Notes: generated by a model not told the origin, from the sequence alone. Numbered from the stretch's first letter, positions 1-7,869 are shown. The stretch is DNA of 23,431 nt from Planctomycetota bacterium (GCA_002695115.1 NZOA01000058.1:29568-52998); one strand, 5' to 3'. Program-made: numbers and translations.

Positions 1-766
1 CGCCGTCGTCGGTCTGGACAAGACCGATTCGCATGGCCTCGCGGGGCGGGTGCTCCAGGTACCTGAGCATGGCCCCAACGAGGCCGCCAATGCTCAGCAG
101 GCTGATCGCCGCCCCGGTACCGACAAGCGTCGAGAAGAACTGAACGCGCCCCCGCCGCTCTCTCAAGGCCAGGAAGAAGGTTCCGTTGACCAGGCAGAGC
201 GCGAAACCGAGTCCCGTGAGTCCAATGGCCGCCGCGAGCTGCCCCTCGGGGTTTTCCGGCTTCAAGGTCTGTCCAAGCTGCATCCAGGGGCCGGCCAGCG
301 GGATACATTCGACGCGCAGGTACTCGAGCCCGGTCCAGGCCAGGGCCAGCCCCGGGACTATGGCGAGGCGGGAGGGCTTTCGAAGCAGGACTCCCCCGGC
401 CGCGCAGAAGAGCATCCAGGACCCGATCATGAGCAGGCTGGCCCAGGCGGTAGCCAGGATGGACGTTTTGTTCCATTCCCCGGACAATACGAGGGGCCAG
501 CAGTACAGGATGAATCCGAAAAATAGCCCGTGCAGCAGTCGCCATTTCAGGTCGTGGCGATGACGGTCCAGGCTGATGAAGAGGGGGAGCAGGCCGAACC
601 ATGGAATGGTGCGTTGGAGGACTCCGTCCTGTTCGAGAAAGCACAGGGACAGCAGCATTGCCGAGAGCGGTCCGCCGAAAAAAACGCCGCCTCGTTTTTT
701 CCCTCGTGAACCGTCCTGGTCGTCCGTGGTGGGCATTGAGATCGGCACCTGGGAGTCCCCGGTCAT
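1..766 (-). CDS. lnt: Apolipoprotein N-acyltransferase, N-terminal part (runs off left edge)
   Basis: Reading the minus strand from an ATG at 766 gives an open frame of 255 codons to the window edge, with no stop. Lnt transfers a third acyl chain from a phospholipid to the N-terminal cysteine of lipoproteins in the inner membrane. The translation shows a polar N-terminus, then several hydrophobic segments, with PWFGLLPLF followed by HGLFFGFILYCWPL, an aromatic GPWMQLGQ segment, and a glycine-rich AAAIGLTGLGFALCLVNG helix. It ends in REAMRIGLVQTDD, which matches the first strand of the nitrilase-like domain. This is the Lnt order of membrane part then hydrolase; the Glu-Lys-Cys triad would lie beyond the edge. 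An in-frame ATG at 736 is an alternative start, and neither has a clear ribosome binding site. A TGA lies 13 codons upstream of the 766 ATG. Family call is made from sequence pattern only. Confidence 0.8.
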   Translation of the reverse strand, partial: MTGDSQVPISMPTTDDQDGSRGKKRGGVFFGGPLSAMLLSLCFLEQDGVLQRTIPWFGLLPLFISLDRHRHDLKWRLLHGLFFGFILYCWPLVLSGEWNKTSILATAWASLLMIGSWMLFCAAGGVLLRKPSRLAIVPGLALAWTGLEYLRVECIPLAGPWMQLGQTLKPENPEGQLAAAIGLTGLGFALCLVNGTFFLALRERRGRVQFFSTLVGTGAAISLLSIGGLVGAMLRYLEHPPREAMRIGLVQTDDG

Positions 767-854
767 TGTTGCGGACGGATCCGGTTCATCGTCATTCGTT
801 GATCACGCTGAGCGCGTCATGCTCGAGGGCTCATGGGTTCCAGCCGTTGAAGAG

Positions 855-875
855 TCTCTCCATTGGACGGAGAGA
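855..875 (+). other. 7-bp stem-loop covering the ribosome binding site of the dtd remnant
   Basis: TCTCTCC at 855-861 is the exact reverse complement of GGAGAGA at 869-875, with a 7-base loop (862-868). The right arm is the Shine-Dalgarno sequence for the ATG at 878, so folding would hide it. There is no T-run on either side, so it does not look like an intrinsic terminator. Confidence 0.35.
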
Positions 876-877
876 GT

Positions 878-976
878 ATGTGTGAAAGGAAGTTGGTGGT
901 CCAGAAAATCTCCCGTGCGGAGGTCGCCGTGGATGGAATAAATTGGGACTTTTACCGACTGTACATTAACTGGTAG
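878..976 (+). pseudogene. dtd: Remnant of D-aminoacyl-tRNA deacylase N-terminus (32 codons)
   Basis: An ATG at 878, with GGAG at 869-872 five bases upstream, opens a 32-codon frame ending in TAG at 974-976. Residues 6-20 read LVVQKISRAEVAVDG, matching the first strand and turn of bacterial Dtd (the pattern xxQRVxRAxVxVxG, as in E. coli IALIQRVTRASVTVEG). The match stops at the VDG; the next 12 codons do not resemble Dtd, and no continuation appears in any frame before the HNH gene at 1001. Dtd is normally about 145 residues and removes D-amino acids from tRNA, so this is most simply a 5' fossil left by a deletion or rearrangement, with its translation start still intact. Fifteen residues is a short basis, so chance resemblance is not excluded. 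Confidence 0.45.
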
Positions 977-1023
977 GGTTGTAGGTCCTCGGGAGGGTCG
1001 ATGGTCCGCCCGGGATGGAATAA
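931..1023. repeat. 11-bp direct repeat GGATGGAATAA flanking the dtd break
   Basis: The identical 11-mer occurs at 931-941 and 1013-1023, 82 bases apart. The first copy sits exactly where the Dtd resemblance ends (the last codons of VDG). The second lies inside the first codons of the HNH reading frame, before its internal ATG at 1034. Reading on from the second copy does not restore Dtd sequence, so a simple insertion with target duplication is not supported. Confidence 0.4.
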
Positions 1024-1633
1024 TCGAGGAACAATGCACGCCACCTGTCTTGCAGATCCGACCCTGGTCCTGAATAAGAACTGGTTGCCGATCCAGGTAT
1101 GCACAGTGCGAAGGGCTTTCACTATGCTCTTCAAGGACCTGGCCCGTGTTGTCGAACCGGACGACTTTTCTCTCTATGATTTCGAGAGCTGGTCGGACCT
1201 GGCCATCCCCAGGGGCGAACCGTTTGTGCAGGGTGTCGGTGACCGGATTCGCGTCCCGGAGGTTATCGTTCTTCAAAATTGCGACCGGTTCAATCGGCCG
1301 CGTGTCGTTTTCACCCGGCGAAATCTCTTCCGCAGGGATCGAAACAGCTGCCAGTACTGCGGCAAGAGATGCACGACGGAGAATCTCTCGATCGACCACG
1401 TGATTCCCAGGTGCGCTGGAGGGATCAGCAGCTGGACCAATTGCGTGGTCGCCTGCCTGGCCTGCAATGCCCGCAAGGGCGGCCGGACCATCAAGCAGGT
1501 GGGTATGCGGCTGCTTCGTGAGCCTGGCGAGCCTCCGGCCCAGTCGGCCTTCACTCTTCATGTCACGCGCCGCAAGGCGAGCTGGGATCACTTCGTCAGC
1601 GAAGCCTATTGGAATACAGAGCTGAAGCCCTGA
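1001..1633 (+). CDS. HNH endonuclease family protein
   Basis: The 210-residue product has the layout of a widespread stand-alone HNH family. It begins with a TLVLNKNWLPIQVCTVRRAFTML segment in two parts (a 'lasting word on naming' strand followed by the helix), then a central region, then a zinc-type CQYCGKRC knuckle and IDHVIPRCAGG, and finally NCVVACLACNARKGGRT. The ID-H pair, the Asn of the WTNCV segment and the final N-A-R-K make the HNH metal finger; the Cys pairs CxxC and CxxC would hold structural zinc. Such proteins cut DNA, but the cellular role of this family is unknown. The start is uncertain: ATG 1001 has GGGAGGG at 991-997, while ATG 1034 has GAGGA at 1026-1030 and begins MHATCLADPTLVLN. 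It is not near any recognisable restriction, phage or intron gene. Family call is firm, function is not. Confidence 0.85.
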   Translation: MVRPGWNNRGTMHATCLADPTLVLNKNWLPIQVCTVRRAFTMLFKDLARVVEPDDFSLYDFESWSDLAIPRGEPFVQGVGDRIRVPEVIVLQNCDRFNRPRVVFTRRNLFRRDRNSCQYCGKRCTTENLSIDHVIPRCAGGISSWTNCVVACLACNARKGGRTIKQVGMRLLREPGEPPAQSAFTLHVTRRKASWDHFVSEAYWNTELKP

Positions 1634-1674
1634 ACCCCCGGCGTCCGCTCTTTTGTCCGGGCATTCCTCTTGGC

Positions 1675-1703
1675 TTGACTGGCGGGGTGGGGGAGCCCAT
1701 CAT
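1675..1703 (+). promoter_or_regulatory. Candidate sigma-70-type promoter for the dehydrogenase gene
   Basis: TTGACT at 1675-1680 and CATCAT at 1698-1703 are separated by 17 bases, matching the consensus at 5 of 6 and 4 of 6 positions. It lies in the 126-base gap after the HNH gene and about 55 bases before the next ATG. In GC-rich sequence this is suggestive only. Confidence 0.3.
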
Positions 1704-1759
1704 GCTGCTCTCCTTTGCACGGGTAAGGCTGATCCCGTTTTTATCAATGATTCCAGCAG

Positions 1760-2527
1760 ATGGATAACGACATGCCATTTTCCCTCGATGGCCGGGTGGC
1801 CCTGGTCACCGGCAGCTCAACAGGCCTCGGCAAGGCGGTCGCTTTTAGCCTGGCCCGCTCGGGAGCCAGGGTGGCCTTGAACTATTTTAACAACGAGGAG
1901 CGCGCAGCTGAGACCTTGGGTGAGTTCCAGGCTGAGGGGCTCGAGGGTGTCATGCTCCGCGGAGACGTTTCCGATGAGTCCGCGGTGAACGCGCTCTGTG
2001 GAGAGGTCGTCGAAAAGCTCGGCGAGATAGATATTCTCGTCGTCAACGCGACTCCGGACCAGCCCCAGATGCCCATCGAGGAGTTCACCTGGGAGCATTT
2101 CCAGACGATGATTGATTTCTTCATCAAGAGCCCCTATCTGCTGACCCGCGCGGTGCTGCCGCATATGAAGAAAAACCGATGGGGCAGGATCATCAATATA
2201 ACCAGCGAGGTTTTTCAGCGCAGCATCGGCAACTTCAGCGCCTATGTGTCCGCCAAGGGCGGGCAGATTGGTTTCACCCGCAGCATGGCGACCGAATTGG
2301 CGCCGTTCAATATTACCGTGAATCTCGTAGCGCCGGGTTGGATTCCCGTGGAGCGGCATGAAAACGATTCGCAGGAGCAGAAGGATGGTTACAGGGAGAT
2401 GATCCCGATGGACCGCTGGGGCGTTCCCGATGATGTCGCCGGGGCCGTCGCTTACTACGCCAGCGAGGAGGCCGGCTTTGTCACCGGGCAGACGATCTGC
2501 GTCAACGGCGGGATGAGCCCCTGGTAG
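1760..2527 (+). CDS. Short-chain dehydrogenase/reductase (FabG-like)
   Basis: A 255-residue classical SDR, expected to be a soluble NAD(P)-dependent oxidoreductase. Visible motifs are the Rossmann TGSSTGLG (residues 17-24), D69-V70 for adenine contact, and the catalytic S149, Y162 and K166 (YVSAK). The C-terminal GFVTGQTICVNGG segment is typical of the FabG-like group. The usual NNAG motif is changed: residues 95-98 read VNAT, keeping the structural Asn96 but losing the glycine. The substrate cannot be told. FabG itself is normally among fatty-acid genes, and none are here, so a secondary-metabolism or general reductase role is as likely. The start could also be ATG 1772 (MPFSLDGRVALVTG); neither start has a clear ribosome binding site. 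It is followed after 56 bases by the chromate-type transporter gene on the same strand. Confidence 0.88.
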   Translation: MDNDMPFSLDGRVALVTGSSTGLGKAVAFSLARSGARVALNYFNNEERAAETLGEFQAEGLEGVMLRGDVSDESAVNALCGEVVEKLGEIDILVVNATPDQPQMPIEEFTWEHFQTMIDFFIKSPYLLTRAVLPHMKKNRWGRIINITSEVFQRSIGNFSAYVSAKGGQIGFTRSMATELAPFNITVNLVAPGWIPVERHENDSQEQKDGYREMIPMDRWGVPDDVAGAVAYYASEEAGFVTGQTICVNGGMSPW

Positions 2528-2531
2528 GAAT

Positions 2532-2549
2532 CAGCCGGGCTCCCGGCTG
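2532..2549 (+). other. Perfect 18-bp palindrome between the dehydrogenase and transporter genes
   Basis: CAGCCGGG (2532-2539) and CCCGGCTG (2542-2549) are exact reverse complements around CT. As RNA it would form a 7-bp GC stem with a four-base loop. No T-run follows, so it is not a classical intrinsic terminator. It could stabilise an upstream mRNA end, weaken read-through, or bind a dimeric protein. Confidence 0.4.
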
Positions 2550-2583
2550 TCGCCCGGGACCTTGCTGGAGATTGTGAATTCGC

Positions 2584-3771
2584 ATGTCGCGTATTGGTGA
2601 ACTGGCGTCGGTCAGCTTCAGGTTGGGAGTTCTCGGCTTCGGCGGGCCGGCGGCGCACATCGCCATGCTCGAGGACGAGGTCGTGAAGCGCCGGGAGTGG
2701 ATCACCCCGGAACGTTTTCTCGATATGATGGGAGCGACCAACCTGATTCCAGGTCCGAACTCCACCGAGATGGTGCTTCACGTCGGCTTTCTCAGGGCCG
2801 GCTGGTTGGGCCTGCTGGTTGCCGGAACCTGCTTCATCCTGCCGGCGGTGGCGATCGTTACGGTTCTGGCCTGGCTCTACGTGGGCTACGGAGGCCTGGT
2901 CGACGAGAATGGACGCTTTGCGCTCAAGCCGGATGTCGCGCTTTTCCTCAAGGGCATCCAGTCGGTCGTTCCCGTGTTGATAGCCATGGCGGTCTGGAGG
3001 CTCGGCCGGACCGCGGTCAAGAGTCCCCTGCTGGCGGTGATCGGGGCCGCGGTGGCGGCGGCCGTATTCATGAAAGCCGATCCGGTTCTCGCTCTTCTTG
3101 GCGGTGGACTGGTGGGGCTGGCGCTGGCAAAGACGTCCACGGGCTCTCCGCCCGGCAAAGGCCCGGCTGTCGCCGTCGGCTGCTGCTGCGGGCTGTCCGG
3201 GGTGGGTGGTGGCACGCTGGTCGCGCTCGGCGCGGCGGAAGTCATGAAGGCGACGCTGGTGGAACTCGGTCTCGTATTTCTCAAGATCGGCTCGGTCCTG
3301 TTCGGGACGGGTTACGTCCTGGTCGCCTACCTCGAGCGAGAGCTGGTAAACCCGGAATTCGGGCTTACCCATGAGCAGCTCCTGGACGCTGTGGCGGCGG
3401 GCAATCTCACTCCCGGCCCTATTCTCTCGACAGCCTCCTTCATCGGCTACCTGCTGGGCGATCTGCCGGGCGCCGCCGTAGCGACCGCGGGCATCTTCCT
3501 GCCGTCGTTTATCTTTGTCGTTTTATTGGCGAAGATTATCTGGAGGCTTCGCGCTTCGGCGCGGATGGGAGCGTTTCTCGACGCGGTAAATGTCAGCTCC
3601 GTAGGATTGATGGCGGCTGTGACCTTCACGCTTGTGGAAAACACCCTGCTCGAATGGCGGAGCTGGGTCCTGGCCGCGCTGGCAGCCGTTCTGCTCTCGG
3701 TCTTCAAATTGAGCCCCTTGTGGCTTATTCCGGCATCTTCCATCGCCGGTTGGCTGCTATTTCAGTTTTGA
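2584..3771 (+). CDS. chrA: Chromate transporter, long-chain CHR family
   Basis: The 395-residue membrane protein is of the usual length for two-domain (long-chain) CHR proteins, which export chromate and may move sulfate-like anions. Each half carries the CHR hallmarks: FGGP at residues 19-22 with NLIPGPNSTEM near 60 in the first, and FGTGY at 240-244 with GNLTPGPILSTASFIGYL in the second. Hydrophobic stretches alternate through the chain, consistent with about ten helices. The linker between the halves is rich in G, P and K. The only upstream purine-rich site is GGAG at 2567-2570, 13 bases before the ATG, which is rather far. The neighbour upstream is a dehydrogenase; no chrB-type regulator is present. 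CHR proteins are also common where no chromate resistance is known, so the substrate is an inference from family. Confidence 0.9.
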   Translation: MSRIGELASVSFRLGVLGFGGPAAHIAMLEDEVVKRREWITPERFLDMMGATNLIPGPNSTEMVLHVGFLRAGWLGLLVAGTCFILPAVAIVTVLAWLYVGYGGLVDENGRFALKPDVALFLKGIQSVVPVLIAMAVWRLGRTAVKSPLLAVIGAAVAAAVFMKADPVLALLGGGLVGLALAKTSTGSPPGKGPAVAVGCCCGLSGVGGGTLVALGAAEVMKATLVELGLVFLKIGSVLFGTGYVLVAYLERELVNPEFGLTHEQLLDAVAAGNLTPGPILSTASFIGYLLGDLPGAAVATAGIFLPSFIFVVLLAKIIWRLRASARMGAFLDAVNVSSVGLMAAVTFTLVENTLLEWRSWVLAALAAVLLSVFKLSPLWLIPASSIAGWLLFQF

Positions 3772-3795
3772 GCTGTCGGTGGTTTGTGTGGTCCT

Positions 3796-3823
3796 TTTAC
3801 CCATGCGTAAAAAAGGTTAAAAT
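3796..3823 (+). promoter_or_regulatory. Candidate promoter for the FHA-kinase gene
   Basis: TTTACC (3796-3801) and TAAAAT (3818-3823) are spaced 16 bases apart, matching 4 of 6 and 5 of 6 consensus bases, in the only clearly AT-rich patch of the 168-base gap. It would give a leader of roughly 110 bases that includes the inverted repeat at 3870-3917. A second, weaker pair is TTGTCG (3902-3907) with TACATT (3925-3930) at 17 bases, which would make an almost leaderless message. Confidence 0.35.
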
Positions 3824-3869
3824 ATACCTTCACCGTTCGGTTTCCCGGGGGGTGTTTCGTGTTGGAAGT

Positions 3870-3917
3870 CACTGTGGCGACAAACTTTGACAATCGCACT
3901 CTTGTCGCCATCCAGTG
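3870..3917 (+). promoter_or_regulatory. Large stem-loop in the leader of the FHA-kinase gene
   Basis: TGGCGACAA (3875-3883) pairs exactly with TTGTCGCCA (3902-3910). After a two-base bulge (3911-3912), CACTG (3870-3874) pairs with CAGTG (3913-3917). This makes a 14-bp stem around an 18-base loop, 22 bases before the ATG at 3940. The arms could be an operator for a dimeric regulator or an RNA control element. The following TTGATTTT could also make it a weak terminator for transcription from chrA. The sequence shows the structure but not which use is right. Confidence 0.55.
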
Positions 3918-3939
3918 TTGATTTTACATTAGGCAGGCT

Positions 3940-6900
3940 ATGGCCAAGTTAACCGTTGAATCCGGCTCTCAGAGAGGGAAGCAGTTCAAGCTTCCCGAGT
4001 CAGGAAGCTTCTCGATCGGCAGGGACGAGAGCTGCTCCTTTTGCATCGAGGACCAGATGGCCTCACGGGAGCATTGTGTGGTGCGCTGCGAGCCGGGCAA
4101 GTGGGTTATCGAAGATTCCGGGAGCACCAACGGCATCCGGGTAAACGATATCCCGGTGCATGAGCACACCCTCATTCCAGGGGATACGATCGCGATTGGT
4201 GACACCCTCATGTCGCTCGCCACCACCGATGAGGATCCGCTCATCGGCAGCACCCTGGCCGGTTACAAGATCGAGAAGCGTCTGGGCCGCGGCGCGATGG
4301 GTACTGTCTACCTGGCTTGCCAGCTTTCCCTCGATCGGCAGGTCGCCCTGAAAATCCTGGCTCCCCGGTTTTCCAAGGACGAGGATTTCATCCAGAGCTT
4401 TCTGAAGGAGGCGCGGTCCGCTGGCAGTCTGAACCATCCAAATGTAGTCCAGGTCTACGATGCGGGCAACGAGGGCGACTATCACTATATGTCGATGGAA
4501 TACCTCGAGGGCGGTAGCCTCGAGGAGCTTCTCGAGCGGGAAGGGCGCCTCGATATTATCCGTGCCGTCAATGCGGCCAGGGATGCCGCCCAGGCCCTCC
4601 AGTTCGCCCAGCAGAATCAAATTGTCCACCGTGACATCAAGCCTGCCAATCTCATGCTCACTCTCGATGGGACGGTAAAGGTCGGAGATCTCGGTATCGC
4701 TGCCGACCTCAGCCAGTCCGCGAGTGGGGGAGGCGGGGGCAATGTTCCCGCGGCAGGCTCGCCCCGCTATATGGCTCCTGAGCAGGCCCGGGGCGAGGCG
4801 CTGGATCACCGCGCTGATATTTATGGCCTTGGGGCGACGCTCTACAGGATGATCGCCGGGGTAGCCCCCTTCGATGGGTCGAGCGTCAAGGAGATCATCA
4901 GGGCCAAGCTGGATAATGATCCGACGCCTCTGCGGAAGCTGAACCCGGAGATTCCCGGAGGGCTTTCCGCCGTCGTACAGAAGATGCTCGCGCGCAATCC
5001 CGACAGCCGGTACGAGAACGCGGCCCAGGTCTACTCGGCCCTGGAACCATCCCAGTACAGAAAGAGTATTTCAGCCAAGGGAAAGGCGCGCGCCGCCCGG
5101 GTTGCCGTGGCGAGCCAGGGCGCCCGTCCGGCGGCGGGGCGCGGAGGCACCAGGCATCCTCGCCGCCCGGCCCAGGGGTCGCAATCAAATCTTATTGTCG
5201 GCTCGATAATAGGGGTCGTCGCGCTGATTCTCGTACTCGTTCTCGTCTCAAACTTCAGGAATGATGGAGAGCAGAGCCCCGACAGGGGCAAGTCGAATGA
5301 GCCAGTCACTTCCACCTCAAAGCCTCCGGAGGAGCATAGGGAGGACAATCCGGGTCTTGAGAGGAATCAGTCGAAGCTCGCCCTCAAGCGGCTCGAGAAG
5401 ATCCAGGAGCTCTATTCCGGGGGGAAGCTCGATGCCTCGGCGGCGCTCCTGCAGTTGGAGAACCTTCTCGCGGACAATCCGCGGATCGCGCTCAGCGCTG
5501 AGAAGCTCCTGAAAGAGCTTGGCTCCAAGGCGGAGTTGGCGAAGAAGGAGGCGGCCAGGAATCGCAAGAAGCAGGCCACCGCCGCGCTGGCTTCCATCGA
5601 TGTTCTCATCGAGAAGAACGAATTGCGCAAGGCCGCTGATTCCATAGCGGCTTTTCTCGCGCGGTATTCCGATCTCGGTGCCGGGATGGTCTCCCCGTAC
5701 CAGGCGAAGCTCGGCGGCATCGTTCGCTCGGGAATGGATGCGGCCGGCAAGCTGGTGAGGCAGCTGTCCTCCAGCGGCGACTTTGAGAAAGCTCGCGCGG
5801 AGATCACCGCCCTGAAAGCGCGGATGCCCTCAAGCGAAAGCGCGCGTATCCAGTCCATGGAAGCGGAGATCGGCCTGGTTGAGAGCCGACGGGCCAACAG
5901 CCTGAAGTTCATTGAAGACAATCGGGCCGGCCTCTACACGATGCTGGCCGATTTCGATTTTGCCGGCGCCCGCAAGCATCTTGATGGCATCATCGGCAAG
6001 CTCGGTGGCGCCGACGCGGTTAATAAGGAGGCCAAGGCTCTCCTGGAACTTCTTGGCAACCAATTGTCCGCGAGCCGGAAGAGCTGGGAGGAGCTCCAAT
6101 CATTTTTTTCGAAGTCGGAAAAGTCCAAGTCAGTAGTGAAGGTCAGGTTTCTCCCGGTCGCCAAGGATGACAAGGAGCTGCGGTACAAGGTTCTTGGTCT
6201 CGAAGGGCACGCGGTGAGGGTCCAGGAGTCCGGCTCCAAGGCGCCAGCCCCGGTGGCCTATCGTATCCTGGGACTTGATACAGGCAGTCTTGTCAGGCTG
6301 GTCGGGCAGCCGGGAGCATCGGGCCTCAAGGAGGCGGAGGTGTTCCAGGGACTCGGAACGCTTCTGCTGCTGAGAGATGGCCCCGCCCGGGCGCGTTCCA
6401 TGCTCCTGTCCGAGAAAATTCCCGTAGCCGCCAGGAAGGATAATGAGAGGATCCTTGCCAAGTACGTCGAAACCTGGCGGGAGGTACGCTTGTATTCTCT
6501 CCAGAAACTCGAGAGCAAACTTTCAGCTGGAAAGCAGCCGGTGTCCTCCGAGCTGTGGAACTTCATCGCGAACGACACGGGCTTTCTGATCACCTCCTGG
6601 AAAACCAGGCCCGACTACGCTAAGCATCGCCCTACCCTGCATGAATTATTTCTCCGTACCCGGATCGCGTCCCTGGCGGGCGCCTCGGTGGAGGGAGCAT
6701 TCAACGCCAAGACGGTCAAACAGGAACGCGATGGTCAGACCACCCTGTCCTACGATTTTTCATCGATGGATCAGCTGAAGGATTTCTACCCGGTGGGCAA
6801 GGGCGCCTCCTCGCTGGAATGGATCGAGAAGAAACGGTTTTTCAAGCTCAAGGGAGAGGCCCGTTTCCTTGCGGCTAACCCCTTCGAATCCAGGATCGCT

Positions 6901-7851
6901 GTCAACGGTGTCGTTCCTTCCGGTGGCTACCATGCCCCCGCTCCGAATATCAACGTCGCCCTGTGGACTGAAGAGAATGATCACGTAACCCTGGGTCTCG
7001 ATGGCGGACGTTTTGAGTACAACTCCTGGCGTGAAAGCGGTGGTGATGGCGGGGATCCCCCGGCGGATTACTTCGCTCTCGGAATGGGATACAAACCCGA
7101 AATAAACATCTCCACCGATCTTCTTCCTGGAGGACGCCTCGGACGCCTGGCCGGCCTGTTGACCAACGTGCTCCCCGGCTATTTCAGAGAGACTTCTTTC
7201 GTGCTTCTCTCGGGTGATCACAACGCCACCCTGCATCGGCGCAGGGATGAGAAAATCTGGGAGCAGCCCGTGGGTAACGTAATGCGCTCAGGGGGGGTGC
7301 GTTTCTCCATTTCGATGGAGAACAGCGATCTGAGGTGGAAGATCAACAACAAGACCCTCAACTACAAGACCAGCCGGGCGGCGGCCCGGCTGGGTGAGAA
7401 GATTCCTCACGCCGGATCGCTGACTCTCTTTACCAATAACAGCACCGTCTATTTCTCCTCCCTGGAGATCAGGGGCCAGATCTCGAAAGAATGGGCCGCC
7501 GGTCTCGCCAAGAGCATCGCGGAGCGGGAGCTCAAGAAGCTGGATTCTTCCGTAGAAAAGGGCAAGGGAAGCGCCAATGAAACGCCCAGGTCTGAGTCGG
7601 GGGCAGGGAATGGATCGGGAAAAGGAAGCGCCCCGGAAAAAAAACCGGATCAGGACACCGGCTCTTCAGGATCCCTCGATGGTCTCAAGGGGGTTATGGA
7701 GAGATTCGACAAGAATGGCGATGGCAGCCTGGACGATGACGAGCGCAAGAACCTCCAGGATTTCCTGCGGGGGAGCCTGGAGCCCGGGTCGGATTCTTCT
7801 CCAGATAAAAAGAAGCCGGCCGGCTCAACGGGTGGGGGATCATCTTCCTGA
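3940..7851 (+). CDS. FHA-domain Ser/Thr protein kinase with one membrane span and C-terminal EF-hand
   Basis: A 1303-residue signalling protein. Residues about 1-95 are an FHA domain, which binds phosphothreonine (IGRDE, SREHC, STNG). Residues about 110-370 are a Hanks-type kinase with GRGAMG (116-121), K138, HRDIKPAN with D232, K234 and N237, D250-L-G in place of DFG, and APE (279-281); all catalytic residues are present. A basic, Pro/Arg/Ala-rich linker leads to a membrane helix at about 418-438. The outside part has a Lys/Glu-rich helical stretch (about 465-720), then a beta-rich region (about 930-1190) recalling concanavalin-like glycan-binding folds, then a Gly/Ser/Lys linker. A canonical EF-hand loop lies at 1257-1268 (DKNGDGSLDDDE) with ligands at positions 1, 3, 5, 9 and 12. 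The layout suggests an envelope sensor that phosphorylates cytoplasmic targets; the signal is unknown. A G-G-C-A-G-G patch is the only weak ribosome binding site. The CotH gene follows immediately. Confidence 0.93.
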   Translation: MAKLTVESGSQRGKQFKLPESGSFSIGRDESCSFCIEDQMASREHCVVRCEPGKWVIEDSGSTNGIRVNDIPVHEHTLIPGDTIAIGDTLMSLATTDEDPLIGSTLAGYKIEKRLGRGAMGTVYLACQLSLDRQVALKILAPRFSKDEDFIQSFLKEARSAGSLNHPNVVQVYDAGNEGDYHYMSMEYLEGGSLEELLEREGRLDIIRAVNAARDAAQALQFAQQNQIVHRDIKPANLMLTLDGTVKVGDLGIAADLSQSASGGGGGNVPAAGSPRYMAPEQARGEALDHRADIYGLGATLYRMIAGVAPFDGSSVKEIIRAKLDNDPTPLRKLNPEIPGGLSAVVQKMLARNPDSRYENAAQVYSALEPSQYRKSISAKGKARAARVAVASQGARPAAGRGGTRHPRRPAQGSQSNLIVGSIIGVVALILVLVLVSNFRNDGEQSPDRGKSNEPVTSTSKPPEEHREDNPGLERNQSKLALKRLEKIQELYSGGKLDASAALLQLENLLADNPRIALSAEKLLKELGSKAELAKKEAARNRKKQATAALASIDVLIEKNELRKAADSIAAFLARYSDLGAGMVSPYQAKLGGIVRSGMDAAGKLVRQLSSSGDFEKARAEITALKARMPSSESARIQSMEAEIGLVESRRANSLKFIEDNRAGLYTMLADFDFAGARKHLDGIIGKLGGADAVNKEAKALLELLGNQLSASRKSWEELQSFFSKSEKSKSVVKVRFLPVAKDDKELRYKVLGLEGHAVRVQESGSKAPAPVAYRILGLDTGSLVRLVGQPGASGLKEAEVFQGLGTLLLLRDGPARARSMLLSEKIPVAARKDNERILAKYVETWREVRLYSLQKLESKLSAGKQPVSSELWNFIANDTGFLITSWKTRPDYAKHRPTLHELFLRTRIASLAGASVEGAFNAKTVKQERDGQTTLSYDFSSMDQLKDFYPVGKGASSLEWIEKKRFFKLKGEARFLAANPFESRIAVNGVVPSGGYHAPAPNINVALWTEENDHVTLGLDGGRFEYNSWRESGGDGGDPPADYFALGMGYKPEINISTDLLPGGRLGRLAGLLTNVLPGYFRETSFVLLSGDHNATLHRRRDEKIWEQPVGNVMRSGGVRFSISMENSDLRWKINNKTLNYKTSRAAARLGEKIPHAGSLTLFTNNSTVYFSSLEIRGQISKEWAAGLAKSIAERELKKLDSSVEKGKGSANETPRSESGAGNGSGKGSAPEKKPDQDTGSSGSLDGLKGVMERFDKNGDGSLDDDERKNLQDFLRGSLEPGSDSSPDKKKPAGSTGGGSSS

Positions 7852-7869
7852 TTTTTGAGATTCCGGGAT

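Noticed and set aside
855..875. Hairpin as a terminator for lnt-divergent transcripts
   Set aside because: No T-run follows on either strand; its overlap with a ribosome binding site is the better explanation.
50..941. Overlapping plus-strand frames (50-526, 186-563, 576-941)
   Set aside because: They are antisense to the lnt frame, have low-complexity composition and show no family motif. The minus-strand frame explains the region.
803..1591. 262-codon minus-strand frame opposite the HNH gene
   Set aside because: It is the shadow of a clear HNH protein and has no recognisable motif of its own.
3887..3892. TTGACA as a perfect -35 element for the kinase gene
   Set aside because: No acceptable -10 lies 15-19 bases downstream, and the site is in the loop of the inverted repeat.
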